64,000 nt of DNA, taken from assembly GCF_000024465.1 (NCBI RefSeq), contig NC_014010.1:620001-684000 (forward strand). Reading direction: 5' to 3'. Shown piece by piece: positions 44,760 through 54,272 of the stretch; position 1 is the first letter of the stretch; each line of letters opens with the position of its first letter. The notes under the pieces were generated by a model, which ran no database searches, was not told the origin of the DNA, and worked only from the letters and a program-made list of their open reading frames with translations. Source of the stretch: Candidatus Puniceispirillum marinum IMCC1322. Lineage in GTDB: Bacteria; Pseudomonadota; Alphaproteobacteria; Puniceispirillales; Puniceispirillaceae. The translations under genes were made by a program, and so were the position numbers.

Positions 44760-45941
44760 CTAATTACCCTGCGCCACAGTCAAGACAGGCAAGCCATCAT
44801 CCTTCATGCGTAACTGCAGGTTATGAACTGCCAGAGCATTTTCAAGTGCCGTAACGGGCCCAACAAGTTGCAGTGAAATGATTGCCGAAGTTATATCTAA
44901 TTTATGAATTTCCATTTTATCAATCACAGCAATCGCACGTAACGTCTGCAGACGTGATGCCCAGTCAGTCAAAGTGTCAATGGGCACCTCAACAGTCAGT
45001 CGGCTCGAAACGGGGTCCCCCATCAAATTAGCAGCATGCCAGCCTTCTTCCATTGATTTGGCAATGCTAACAATATGGCGATTAACGATCGTAGCGAGAT
45101 CATTCTTACCTGCAACTTTGCCTATCGCTGATTTGCCATGTTTGAAAACTGCGGATAAATATTTGCCATCACTATCATACAAGTCAGCAGATACATCTAT
45201 TAGGCGGGTGCTGCCCTCGTAATCTTCATTGGCAATAACCAAAAGCACCTGCTGTGCTTCAGCCAGAACCGCCGCGCTGGCCAGATGTTGCTGATTAGCA
45301 GCAGACAAATCTTCGGCGCGTAACCGGCGCTCACGATATAGAGTTGGTCGCAGAATACGAAAAGAAACCAGACCTGTATTATTACCGACAAATTGATGCC
45401 AAGCACCAATCCACTTGTTTTTCAATTGCCATGCGCGGGCACCATCTGTGCCATTCCAAACTGGCACCACAAGGATCGGTGGGCTTTGCAATTCTGACCA
45501 GCGAAGATTAGCCTGCTTTAGCGCCGTGCGAAGGCGCTGGGCATCAAAACAAAAATCAAGGCGACCTATGTAGCGCTTTGGTAGATTATTTTCTTCAATG
45601 ATGTGAACAAAATCCGTGAACTCATCTAGATCATGCTTTTGCAAAAACGCATCACGACGTTCTGGTGCCATTAATAGCCGATCAAGCACGATCGTGAACG
45701 CCCTTTCAGCAGCCAAACGCATCCCTTTTGTCCGTGCGGCATTGGCATTGTCCGCCGTCTGGTCAATTACGATGTCAGCAACCCCAAAAACAGGTTCGAC
45801 ACAACGTTCAGAGGCATTGGCAGCCGATGTCATGATCAGACCGATGCTCATCAAAAAGCCAATACGAAAACAAAAAGCAGAGACGAGATACCGATAAAGG
45901 TCTGCTCGAAGACGTAAAAATGAAAATAACGTTACAGACAT
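44760..45941 (-). CDS. DUF2066 domain protein, exported
   Basis: 393 residues with an N-terminal membrane or signal segment (FRIGFLMSIGLIMTSAANASE, cleavage near residue 43). The body starts with VADIVIDQTADNANAARTKGMRLAAERAFTIVLDRL, typical of the DUF2066 family found next to hda and purM in alphaproteobacteria. Two Cys flank the first domain. Function unknown, probably periplasmic. An internal ATG at residue 31 would leave a shorter but still adequate signal peptide. It is divergent from purM. Confidence 0.82.
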   Translation of the reverse strand: MSVTLFSFLRLRADLYRYLVSAFCFRIGFLMSIGLIMTSAANASERCVEPVFGVADIVIDQTADNANAARTKGMRLAAERAFTIVLDRLLMAPERRDAFLQKHDLDEFTDFVHIIEENNLPKRYIGRLDFCFDAQRLRTALKQANLRWSELQSPPILVVPVWNGTDGARAWQLKNKWIGAWHQFVGNNTGLVSFRILRPTLYRERRLRAEDLSAANQQHLASAAVLAEAQQVLLVIANEDYEGSTRLIDVSADLYDSDGKYLSAVFKHGKSAIGKVAGKNDLATIVNRHIVSIAKSMEEGWHAANLMGDPVSSRLTVEVPIDTLTDWASRLQTLRAIAVIDKMEIHKLDITSAIISLQLVGPVTALENALAVHNLQLRMKDDGLPVLTVAQGN

Positions 45942-46013
45942 ACGTACAACGCCTATGATCCTGATGCATAAAAGACTATACTTCTTATATCACTCAAATG
46001 CGCCGAGACCAGC

Positions 46014-47099
46014 ATGTCTAACCAACAAAACAATACAAATTCGCTAAGTTACAAAGATGCTGGTGTCGATATAGACGCGGGTGACGCCCTTGTGCGTGAA
46101 ATTGCCCCGCATGCAAAGCGCACAAGACGAAGCGGTGCTGAGGCAGATCTTGGTGGTTTCGGTGGCCTGTTCGATTTGAAAGCTGCTGGCTTTTCCGACC
46201 CTATTCTGGTAGCTGCCACCGATGGCGTGGGCACAAAGCTGGAATTGGCCAAAGCAATCAATATTCATCGTGGCCTTGGCATTGATTTGGTTGCCATGTG
46301 CGCTAACGATATTCTAGCACAAGGCGCTATGCCCTTGTTCTTTTTGGATTATTTTGCGACAGGCAAGCTGGAACCGCGTGTGGCTGCTGACGTGATTGCT
46401 GGCATTGCCGATGGTTGCATTGAATCCGATTGTGCGCTGATCGGCGGTGAAACGGCTGAAATGCCAGGGCTTTATGGGGCTGGCAGTTATGATCTAGCAG
46501 GCTTTTGTGTTGGCGCTGCTGAGCGTGGCACCTTACTGGCTCCTGGCCAACCCAAGGCTGGTGATGTTGCAATTGGCATCCCATCTTCTGGCGTTCATTC
46601 AAACGGTTTCTCACTTGTCAGAAAAATTATTGACGTCACTGGTGCCGATCTATCCGCAGCAGCACCGTTTGACCCAGCACAATCGCTTGGTGAGGCCTTA
46701 ATAACCCCTACCCGTATTTATCAGAAAGCCGCCAAAACCGCCCTTGCGCATGGCGGCGTATCAGGCATTGTGCATGTGACTGGTGGTGGATTGATTGAAA
46801 ATCCACCGCGCATCTATGCCAATGATCTGACTTTTGACATTGATTGTGCACTTTATGATTTGCCGCCGGTTTTTGGCTGGCTTCGTGATAGTGGTAATAT
46901 GGAATTACACGAAATGGCGCGCACCTTTAATTGTGGAATCGGCCTCATCATTTTCACCAGCCCTGATCAAGCCGAAACCATGCTGGCCAGCTTACATGAC
47001 GGTATTGAGCCAGATGCCACCATCATGGGTAGCTTGCGTCCTCGTGAGAACTCACCTCCGGTGGTTTTGAATAATAGCCATCATTGGCAAGGCAAATAG
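46014..47099 (+). CDS. purM: phosphoribosylformylglycinamidine cyclo-ligase
   Basis: A 361-residue AIR synthetase, fifth step of purine synthesis. SYKDAGVDIDAGDALV at the start, DGVGTKLELA (about residue 66), DILAQGAMPLFFLDY (about 98), GGETAEMPGLY (about 143) and the VTGGGLIENPPRI motif (about 255) are diagnostic. Full length. purN follows 8 bases later, the usual pair. Confidence 0.97.
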   Translation: MSNQQNNTNSLSYKDAGVDIDAGDALVREIAPHAKRTRRSGAEADLGGFGGLFDLKAAGFSDPILVAATDGVGTKLELAKAINIHRGLGIDLVAMCANDILAQGAMPLFFLDYFATGKLEPRVAADVIAGIADGCIESDCALIGGETAEMPGLYGAGSYDLAGFCVGAAERGTLLAPGQPKAGDVAIGIPSSGVHSNGFSLVRKIIDVTGADLSAAAPFDPAQSLGEALITPTRIYQKAAKTALAHGGVSGIVHVTGGGLIENPPRIYANDLTFDIDCALYDLPPVFGWLRDSGNMELHEMARTFNCGIGLIIFTSPDQAETMLASLHDGIEPDATIMGSLRPRENSPPVVLNNSHHWQGK

Positions 47100-47107
47100 A
47101 TCGTTCC

Positions 47108-47776
47108 ATGACACGCGTCGCCATTCTTATTTCTGGACGTGGTAGCAATATGGAAGCGTTAGCTGACGACATTGAAGCTAATCATCACAGTACGATTTGT
47201 CTGGTTGTCGCAAACAAACCATGTACAGGCATCGATAGTGCCGCTGCACGCGGCATTCCAACCAAAATTGTCAATCGTTCGAATTTTGACACACGTGAAG
47301 ATCATGACCACGCCATGTGCGCCATTCTGGCTGATGCTGAGCCTGATTATATTTTCATGGCTGGATATATGGCCATCGTCGGCGCCGCATTCATCGACCG
47401 ATTTACGGCCCGCATTCTGAACATTCACCCTTCGCTTTTACCCGCCTATAAAGGGCTTGATACGCATGAGCGCGCGCTAGCGGATGGTGCCAAACAGCAT
47501 GGCGTTAGCGTCCATATTGTTTCAGAACAACTCGATGACGGCCCAATCATTCTGCAAGCGGCGCTCACTATAAATCCAGAAGATACCGCCACAACATTGG
47601 CTACACGCGTATTAGCGCTTGAGCATATTTTATATCCGCTTGTGCTTAGCAGTCTGGCCCATGGTGATCTTGAACTCAGCCACTCAGGCGTTAAGTGGCA
47701 TAACAGAGAAGCCGCGCTTAGCCGCCTTGGCCATAAAGCGCGACTTCAGATTGAAACGGCATTAATTTGGCCTTAA
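47108..47776 (+). CDS. purN: phosphoribosylglycinamide formyltransferase
   Basis: A 222-residue GAR transformylase using 10-formyl-THF. It starts MTRVAILISGRGSNMEAL, the phosphate loop. NIHPSLLPAYKGLDTHERAL (about residue 108) carries the catalytic Asn-His pair, and VSEQLDDGPIILQ (about 140) the catalytic Asp. A TTG at 47084 would overlap purM; the ATG at 47108 matches the family N-terminus. Confidence 0.96.
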   Translation: MTRVAILISGRGSNMEALADDIEANHHSTICLVVANKPCTGIDSAAARGIPTKIVNRSNFDTREDHDHAMCAILADAEPDYIFMAGYMAIVGAAFIDRFTARILNIHPSLLPAYKGLDTHERALADGAKQHGVSVHIVSEQLDDGPIILQAALTINPEDTATTLATRVLALEHILYPLVLSSLAHGDLELSHSGVKWHNREAALSRLGHKARLQIETALIWP

Positions 47777-47863
47777 TGCCGCATTGATTTTTACGATGGT
47801 ATGGGTCATAAAATAGGTAATTAACAGTTTAAAAAGCAATGTATACTGTAGGAGAGAGTAAAC

Positions 47864-47995
47864 ATGGACACTTCAGATTTTGACAAGCAGGCCAAGTCGC
47901 ATCTGGCTATTTATAATGGCTTTATGACCGCCTCAAAGATTGTTATCGGCTTGGTGATTGTTACGCTTATAGCCATGGCAGCAACCTTGCTCTAG
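47864..47995 (+). CDS. aa3-type cytochrome c oxidase subunit IV
   Basis: A 43-residue single-helix membrane peptide: MDTSDFDKQAKSHLAIYNGF, then a hydrophobic helix (about residues 24-42). The H-x3-Y-x2-F motif before the helix is characteristic of the short bacterial aa3-oxidase subunit IV (pfam Cox_IV-like). AGGAGAGAG lies a few bases before the ATG. A TATACT -10-like hexamer lies at 47842-47847. The gene stands alone, away from other oxidase genes. Confidence 0.85.
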   Translation: MDTSDFDKQAKSHLAIYNGFMTASKIVIGLVIVTLIAMAATLL

Positions 47996-48037
47996 GCTAA
48001 CTTCATATAAATAAATAGATAAATAATAATATATACA

Positions 48038-48061
48038 AAAGGCGGGATTTCACCCGCCTTT
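48038..48061. terminator. bidirectional hairpin terminator
   Basis: AAAGGCGGG (48038-48046), loop ATTTCA, CCCGCCTTT (48053-48061): a perfect 9-pair stem with A and T runs on each side. It lies between the convergent oxidase subunit IV and ndk genes and can serve both. Confidence 0.85.
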
Positions 48062-48099
48062 GTGCTTTTGAAGTGGACACGCCTTTTCGGCATATTCAT

Positions 48100-48522
48100 T
48101 TAGCCAGTGATTTCTGAACCAGCAAAGAAGTAGGCAATCTCGATCGCCGCATTTTCAGGGCTGTCTGATCCATGAACAGAGTTGGCTTCGATTGATTCAG
48201 CAAAATCTTTACGAATTGTGCCATCCGCTGCATCTGCTGGGTTAGTTGCGCCCATTGTCTCGCGATTTTTAGCAATAGCGCCATCGCCTTCAAGGACCTG
48301 CAGAACAACCGGACCCGATGTCATAAATGACACCAGATCATTGTAAAACGGGCGTTCGGCATGAACTGCGTAAAATTCTTTAGCTTCGCGGTCACTAAGA
48401 AGAACGCGCTTTTGTGCGACAATGCGTAGGCCTGCAGCTTCGAGGCGGGCATTGACCTGACCTGTCAAATTACGGCGTGTTGCATCAGGTTTGATGATGG
48501 AAAAAGTTCTTTCGAGTGCCAT
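48100..48522 (-). CDS. ndk: nucleoside diphosphate kinase
   Basis: A 140-residue Ndk. The phospho-accepting His is in [13 protein letters not shown] (about residue 117), and [15 protein letters not shown] opens the protein. The frame extends to 48597; the ATG at 48522 with AGAGGA about 8 bases upstream gives the family length. It transfers the gamma phosphate among NTPs and dNTPs. It is downstream of holC on the same strand, about 100 bases away. Confidence 0.97.
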   Translation of the reverse strand: MALERTFSIIKPDATRRNLTGQVNARLEAAGLRIVAQKRVLLSDREAKEFYAVHAERPFYNDLVSFMTSGPVVLQVLEGDGAIAKNRETMGATNPADAADGTIRKDFAESIEANSVHGSDSPENAAIEIAYFFAGSEITG

Positions 48523-48626
48523 GTTGCGATCCTCTGATATCAGCGATAATGGAATATTCGGCTTCAATACAAGAGCAGACCGTTTGGCACAAGTCATAAC
48601 TTCATAGATTTATCAGACAAATGGAT

Positions 48627-49079
48627 TTAGGCCTTTTTCTCCCATCGGCCATCATCCGTTTCGGCAAAGTAACCACGCTCTACAGTGCCAAGATCAGCCC
48701 AGCTTTTCCATTGGATACGCGCATGCTGAACCTGAGCCTCGGATCGGCCATCAAACAGATTAAAGACTCTTTCAAATTGGCTAATTTCGGCAGGCACACT
48801 TCCATGCAACAAAAACACAAATTCGGCCTTGATTGGATTAACAGCCATATCGGTTGAAATCCAGATTTTGGCAATATCTTGCCCATCTGCATCATCCAGC
48901 CCATGCGCAAACCATGAGTCCGGTTCGCGCGTCCATAAATCTGTATCAAGAGCCGAGGCGGCAGGCTGGGGACATAGAATGAGTGCCTTTTTCCCCGCTG
49001 CCAGTGTTTTTTTGAGCAGCATCAACAGAACAGTTTCCATATCCGTCTGGGTAAGGTGATAAAAATCTATTTTACTCAT
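48627..49079 (-). CDS. holC: DNA polymerase III chi subunit
   Basis: A 150-residue HolC, which links the clamp loader to SSB. MSKIDFYHLTQTDMETVLLMLLKKTL opens the protein, and DTDLWTREPDSWFAHGL (about residues 45-61) is the diagnostic middle block. Full length. It follows pepA by 43 bases on the same strand, an order seen in many proteobacteria. Confidence 0.92.
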   Translation of the reverse strand: MSKIDFYHLTQTDMETVLLMLLKKTLAAGKKALILCPQPAASALDTDLWTREPDSWFAHGLDDADGQDIAKIWISTDMAVNPIKAEFVFLLHGSVPAEISQFERVFNLFDGRSEAQVQHARIQWKSWADLGTVERGYFAETDDGRWEKKA

Positions 49080-49122
49080 TCGGCGCCATACCCGATGCCT
49101 TTACTGTTTCAAAGCTTCACTT

Positions 49123-50595
49123 TTAACCGTCATTTGCCGTGATATGGGCTGTTGTCCAATTATCAACAAGACGATTCAGCAACCGGACACCAAAACCAGT
49201 GCCACCTTTTGGCACCGTCGCCGTGGCCTTGTCCGACCATGCTTTACCAGCAATATCAAGATGTGCCCAAGGGGTTTTGGAAACAAACCGTTCAAGGAAA
49301 CAGGCTGCCGTAATCGAACCACCATAAGGGCCGCCAATATTCTTCATATCCGCAATATGGGATTTGAGCATCTTATCATAGGCCTTGCCCATTGGCAGAC
49401 GCCACAGCTTTTCTTCGGTTGCCATACCAGCTTGGGTCAACTGTGCGGCCAACTCATCACTATTGCTGAACAGTCCCCCATATTCCTTGCCCAGTGATAC
49501 AATGATAGCGCCGGTTAAGGTTGCAAGATTAACCATCATTGCTGGTTCAAAGCGCGTTTCCGTATAATGCAATGCGTCGGCAAGCACTAAGCGGCCTTCT
49601 GCATCGGTGTTGATAACTTCAATCGTTTTACCAGACATTGCCGTGACCACATCCCCGGGACGCTGTGCATTACCGTCAGGCATGTTCTCAACTAGGCCAA
49701 TGACACCAACTACATTTCGTTTCACTTTACGCCCAGCAATAGCGGCCATAGCCCCCGTTACCGCCGCCGCGCCACCCATATCCCATTTCATATCTTCCAT
49801 GCCTTTGGCAGGTTTGAGCGATATGCCCCCCGTGTCAAAGGTCACCCCTTTTCCGACAAGCGCTAACGGGGCTTCGTCTTTACCACCACGCCAGTTCATC
49901 ACCACCATACGTGATTCACGACGTGACCCCTGACCGACACCAAGAAGTGCTCCCATACCAAGAGCTTCCATATCAGCTTCACCGAGAATTTCGACATCAA
50001 GCCCCAAGTCTGACAAGGATGCACAGCGGTCAGCGAAAGCTTCTGGATAGAGTTTATTAGCCGGTTCAAAAACCAGATCGCGCGCCAGCGCTACCCCGTT
50101 AGCCAGCGCCTGACGGTCAGCAAGATCACGATCATCTTCGGTAATAAATTCATTGGAAACAGTTAGCTGAACTGATGCTTCGGCACTATCCGTTTCGGTA
50201 AAATACTGTTCGAAATGATAAGCAGCCAATTCAACACCAAAGATGATATCAGCTGCCACTTCATCAGCAAGCTTGAGAGCTGGAATCCAGCCCTGCTTAT
50301 GAGGTGTCGCCGCAAGTGCCGTAAACAAATTGCCGCCGACTGTCTCGGCATGGATTCCCGCCTTGATCATCTCGCCAACGCCAATAAGCAGATACACACC
50401 TACATCAAGATACAGACTCAGGCTTGTGCCCTTTTTACCCGTGAATTGTGCGCTTGCCATCTTTGCAATCAGCTGAGCCGCAACATCCTTATCGAGCTTC
50501 GGGATAATCACACTGTCTGTAGAAATAAGACATATGGTTACGCAATCCCCCTCGGGGGCATCGTTGGAAAAAGTGAGCTTCAATTTACTGGTCAT
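49123..50595 (-). CDS. pepA: leucyl aminopeptidase (M17)
   Basis: A 490-residue di-metal aminopeptidase of the cytosol. Metal and catalytic motifs: VGKGVTFDTGGISLKPAKGMEDMKWDMGGAA in the middle (about 255-285, written as overlapping family blocks VTFDTGG and KWDMGG) and NTDAEGRLVLADAL (about 335). An N-terminal macro-like domain precedes the catalytic part. It lies divergent from lptF, the standard alphaproteobacterial arrangement, and leads pepA-holC. Confidence 0.96.
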   Translation of the reverse strand: MTSKLKLTFSNDAPEGDCVTICLISTDSVIIPKLDKDVAAQLIAKMASAQFTGKKGTSLSLYLDVGVYLLIGVGEMIKAGIHAETVGGNLFTALAATPHKQGWIPALKLADEVAADIIFGVELAAYHFEQYFTETDSAEASVQLTVSNEFITEDDRDLADRQALANGVALARDLVFEPANKLYPEAFADRCASLSDLGLDVEILGEADMEALGMGALLGVGQGSRRESRMVVMNWRGGKDEAPLALVGKGVTFDTGGISLKPAKGMEDMKWDMGGAAAVTGAMAAIAGRKVKRNVVGVIGLVENMPDGNAQRPGDVVTAMSGKTIEVINTDAEGRLVLADALHYTETRFEPAMMVNLATLTGAIIVSLGKEYGGLFSNSDELAAQLTQAGMATEEKLWRLPMGKAYDKMLKSHIADMKNIGGPYGGSITAACFLERFVSKTPWAHLDIAGKAWSDKATATVPKGGTGFGVRLLNRLVDNWTTAHITANDG

Positions 50596-50771
50596 AAAAA
50601 CCTCTTGTTCTGGCTAAGATCTGTTTGGGCTGATGTTACCGCACCAATATTGGATAGATATCACATATCATTACAGAAACATCATCATTTTCGCATTTTT
50701 AGACTGTCATATTTTTTGCGTTTTGGCAGGCGTATGTGGTATTGACTCTATGAATGGAGAGTTGCTCTATC

Positions 50772-51866
50772 ATGCAGTTTAATATCTACATTTTCAACCA
50801 GCTGTTTCGTGCCACCTGCGTTATCTCAATGGTGCTTATTGGCATCATGTGGCTGTTTCAGACGATTAAGTTACTTGAACTTGTTGTGAATAAGGGCGCG
50901 CCCATTTTTGATTTTCTTCTGATGTCAATAACTGTAATTCCCCTTTGGTTAACTATCGCGCTTCCCATTGCCGGTTTTGTAGCGGTAAACTGGGTCTTTC
51001 ATCGTATTCTTGCAGACCGTGAACTCACCGTAATGCAGGCTGTCGGCCTCAGCCCAGCTCAACTTGCCAAAGCACCTATAGCTTTGGGCATGTTACTAAC
51101 TAGTGTTCTGTATTTTAATTCGGTATATCTGTTGCCAACTTCATTTGGCATATACAAGGATCTCCAATTCAACCTTCGAAACGGCATACCCGTAATTCTT
51201 TTGCAGGATGGTGTGTTTACCGAAGTGGTACCGGGGCTAACCATGTTTATTGGCTCGCGTGAAGAAAATGACGTTGTAAGCGATGTATTCATTCAAGATA
51301 CGCGAACGATTGATAAAACAATCATCCTGACTGCAGAAAATGGAAAATTCGTGGGAAAAGACTACCACCCAACATTAATTCTGGGCAATGGTCAACGATT
51401 AGAAGTGAATAGTGACGGCGAGTCAGGTGCTTTACTTTTATTTGAAACGCATTCGCTTTCACTTGTCACAAACGAGAAAAAACCAAGTGAGCGCATCGCA
51501 AACGACATGAATGAAGATAGCATAAGCAACTTGCTTGATGCCAAAAAATCACCCTATGCAGATTACGCATTTCAGAGAATAGCCGAAGGACATTACCGCA
51601 TAGCCTCGCCTGTTCTGGCATTGGCGCTCATTATGATGGTTATTGCCATTACTTTGCATGGCCAGTTACGCCGGGATCTCTGGTTGCGGCGATCTCTAAT
51701 AAATATCAGTTGCTGCCTTGGCCTTATTGTTGCGTTAATCCTTGCCCGAAGCTGGACAATTACAATGCCTCACTTATGGATTTTGATTCATATTGTTACC
51801 ACATTGCCTATTTTGATTTGCGGTATTGCATTAGCTAGACCACTGAAATTTGCAAGAAATGTGTAA
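50772..51866 (+). CDS. lptF: LPS export ABC transporter permease LptF
   Basis: A permease of about 364 residues that extracts lipopolysaccharide from the inner membrane with LptB and LptG. Two N-terminal helices (CVISMVLIGIMWLFQTI; a second about residues 55-75), a third near 100, a periplasmic jelly-roll (about 130-260) and three C-terminal helices. FHRILADRELTVMQAVGLSPAQLAKAP is the cytosolic coupling region. ATG 50772 has GGAGAG about 10 bases upstream; ATG 50754 is the alternative. lptG follows after 3 bases. Confidence 0.92.
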   Translation: MQFNIYIFNQLFRATCVISMVLIGIMWLFQTIKLLELVVNKGAPIFDFLLMSITVIPLWLTIALPIAGFVAVNWVFHRILADRELTVMQAVGLSPAQLAKAPIALGMLLTSVLYFNSVYLLPTSFGIYKDLQFNLRNGIPVILLQDGVFTEVVPGLTMFIGSREENDVVSDVFIQDTRTIDKTIILTAENGKFVGKDYHPTLILGNGQRLEVNSDGESGALLLFETHSLSLVTNEKKPSERIANDMNEDSISNLLDAKKSPYADYAFQRIAEGHYRIASPVLALALIMMVIAITLHGQLRRDLWLRRSLINISCCLGLIVALILARSWTITMPHLWILIHIVTTLPILICGIALARPLKFARNV

Positions 51867-51869
51867 AGC

Positions 51870-52976
51870 ATGAACCCGTTCTTTATATTTGGCACATTAT
51901 TTCGCTATTTCGCCTTTTACTACACGCGATGGATATTGCTGTGTCTTTTTGGACTCACCGTCATTATTAGCGTAATCCAAAGCGTCGAGCTTATGCGCCA
52001 GAAAAGCGTCAATAAATCCGATGTCGAAGAGATCAGCGTATCTGTGCTGGCAATGCTCAACTTACCAAATATTATTGAAGTAATTTTACCATTTGCAGTG
52101 CTTATTGGCACAATGCTGTGTTTTCACGCTTGGAATAAATCAAATGAATTTGTTGTAACTAGGGGCTTTGGGCAATCTATCTGGGTGTCATTGAGTCCCG
52201 TTTTAGTGTCGGCACTAGCCATAGGCGTTCTGTTCGTTATGGTAATAAATCCGATTGGTGCGGTAACGTCCAAAAGATACAATAGCCAGATGGCCACCCT
52301 AAATGATGATATTTCAAATAATTTAACAATATCTGAAAGCGGGATCTGGCTTCGTGACATGCAGGATAATGTAAAAATCATTATCAATGGCGATGCGCTG
52401 GATATGAAAACAGCGCAAATAAGTAATCCGACAATATACAGTTTTGTGAATGGGTTTGAGCTGAATTGGCGCGTTCAAGCCCAGTCAATACAATTGACTC
52501 AGATGGGTTGGGAAGTCGTTGACGGTATTAAATGGGACAGTGATGGGTTACAGAACGAACTTGGCACATTCATCATCCCAACCAATCTGGAAGCTGTTGA
52601 CCTGACGCGATCTGGTCAATCCCCCCATTCAATCTCGATTTATGCGCTTCCGCATTTTATAACGGTTCTTGAACGAGCTGGGTTGCCAACAATCAACCAC
52701 GAAATACATTTTAACAAAATATTGGCGTTTCCATTTTTACTTGTTGGCATTTCAATGATAGCAACGCGTATCACCGTTCGTTCAATAAATCGAGGACGAC
52801 AGATGAAATTAGTCATCAAAGGCCTTGGTATAGCAACATGTATTTTTATTTTTAGTTACCTAATGCATGTCATGGGCACTTCGCTTACTGTGCCAGCATT
52901 AGTGGCTGGCTGGACACCAGCTATTACTGTATTGCTTATTGGCTCGATCATGTTGGCACGACTTGACGAAAATTGA
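51870..52976 (+). CDS. lptG: LPS export ABC transporter permease LptG
   Basis: A 368-residue partner of LptF with the same six-helix, jelly-roll layout. N-terminal WILLCLFGLTVIISVIQSVELMRQ, NIIEVILPFAVLIGTMLCFHAWNKSNEFVVTRGFG (helix 2 and coupling region), and three helices at the C-terminal end. surA begins only 12 bases after its stop; lptD, which lies here in most alphaproteobacteria, is absent. Confidence 0.92.
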   Translation: MNPFFIFGTLFRYFAFYYTRWILLCLFGLTVIISVIQSVELMRQKSVNKSDVEEISVSVLAMLNLPNIIEVILPFAVLIGTMLCFHAWNKSNEFVVTRGFGQSIWVSLSPVLVSALAIGVLFVMVINPIGAVTSKRYNSQMATLNDDISNNLTISESGIWLRDMQDNVKIIINGDALDMKTAQISNPTIYSFVNGFELNWRVQAQSIQLTQMGWEVVDGIKWDSDGLQNELGTFIIPTNLEAVDLTRSGQSPHSISIYALPHFITVLERAGLPTINHEIHFNKILAFPFLLVGISMIATRITVRSINRGRQMKLVIKGLGIATCIFIFSYLMHVMGTSLTVPALVAGWTPAITVLLIGSIMLARLDEN

Positions 52977-52988
52977 CTGGAAAATGTG

Positions 52989-54263
52989 ATGAAACAATAT
53001 TCATTATTCCGAATTTTTACCACATCCATCATGCTCATTGGCATGATGGCTTTAGGGGGGCTCAATGCTTCTGCAAATATTAAAATAGTTGCAAAGGTAG
53101 ATGGCAAACCGATCACCAACTATGATGTTGATCAACGTGTTTTGTTTTTGAAAGCCGTGACAAATCTCCCAGAGACTGAGAATATCGAAAAGCAGATTCG
53201 CAAAGACGCTCTACAGATGCTTGTTGATGATACGTTAAAGATGCAAGCGGCTCTATCGACAAACCCTCTAGTACAACAACAGGCTAACAGGCCAGCTACC
53301 GATCTGATTGACCAGTCATTTGCTTCAGATAGTGAGTCAGGGTCAGCAGCCCTTAGACGCCTTAATCTGAATTATGACGCGGTGAAAACAAAATTTGCTG
53401 CCGACCTTATATGGAGTGGTTATTTACAGGATAAATTTGCTGACATATTTGCAGAAATAGACGGAAAAATTGATCTTGAACTTGAACGTATTAGGGCTGA
53501 TGCATCACAACCACAGGTAAATATCAGTGAAATTGTTCTTGCGCCTGAACCCAATCGTCCTTTGGCGGCGACAATGGCGCTGGCCACCGAAATGGTAAAA
53601 GCTGTTAAAAAAGGGGCTGATTTTAACGCCATTGCCCAGCAATATTCTGCCGCCGGCACAGCCCAACAAGGCGGACGTTTAGGATGGGTTTTATTAGAAC
53701 GCCTTCCTGAAAAGCTACAAGCCATGATCGCCCCACTTGATGTTGGCGGCGTAAGTGATCCAATACAGCTTGATGGTGCGGTTTATATTTTCAAAAAAAC
53801 CGGTGATCGTAAAGATGGCGCAAATGATATTTCACAGTCACGTATTTGGCTGGTTCGCGCAGTTCTGCCTGTCAATGCAGAGGCCACAAAGTCTGACAGA
53901 TTGGAAGCTGCAGCCCAGCTAGGACGTGATGTCACAGACATCAATGACTGTGACTCTATGGTTGCTCTACATGAAGAATATGGATCGGGCACCGCGCCAA
54001 GGTTGGAAGATCTTCGTCTTGGCGAACTTGCGCCGCAAATGCAAAATCTAGTTAAAGAGCTGAATGTTGGTGAGCCTAGTGAAGCTTTGTCTTTTAGCGA
54101 GGGTGTTGCATCATTCATGGTATGTAAACGTCTCAAGCCTGAATTGAATTTGCCAACGCGTGACGACATATATCGTGTTCAGTTCAATCGCCTTTTTGGA
54201 TCCTTAAGCGAGCGTTATCTGTTGCGGCTTAGGCGCAAAGCATCAATCGAGTTTATAGACTGA
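52989..54263 (+). CDS. surA: SurA-type periplasmic chaperone/PPIase
   Basis: About 424 residues with a signal peptide (MKQYSLFRIFTTSIMLIGMMALGGLNASA). The SurA N-terminal domain follows: IVAKVDGKPITNYDVDQRVLFLKA and RKDALQMLVDDTLKMQAA. A parvulin domain is seen at about 185-270 with VNISEIVL and GGRLGWV. Only one clear parvulin repeat is present, as is common in this class. It helps outer-membrane proteins fold. An ATG at 52989 is preferred over the GTG at 52986. Confidence 0.9.
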   Translation: MKQYSLFRIFTTSIMLIGMMALGGLNASANIKIVAKVDGKPITNYDVDQRVLFLKAVTNLPETENIEKQIRKDALQMLVDDTLKMQAALSTNPLVQQQANRPATDLIDQSFASDSESGSAALRRLNLNYDAVKTKFAADLIWSGYLQDKFADIFAEIDGKIDLELERIRADASQPQVNISEIVLAPEPNRPLAATMALATEMVKAVKKGADFNAIAQQYSAAGTAQQGGRLGWVLLERLPEKLQAMIAPLDVGGVSDPIQLDGAVYIFKKTGDRKDGANDISQSRIWLVRAVLPVNAEATKSDRLEAAAQLGRDVTDINDCDSMVALHEEYGSGTAPRLEDLRLGELAPQMQNLVKELNVGEPSEALSFSEGVASFMVCKRLKPELNLPTRDDIYRVQFNRLFGSLSERYLLRLRRKASIEFID

Positions 54264-54272
54264 GGCTTTGTA

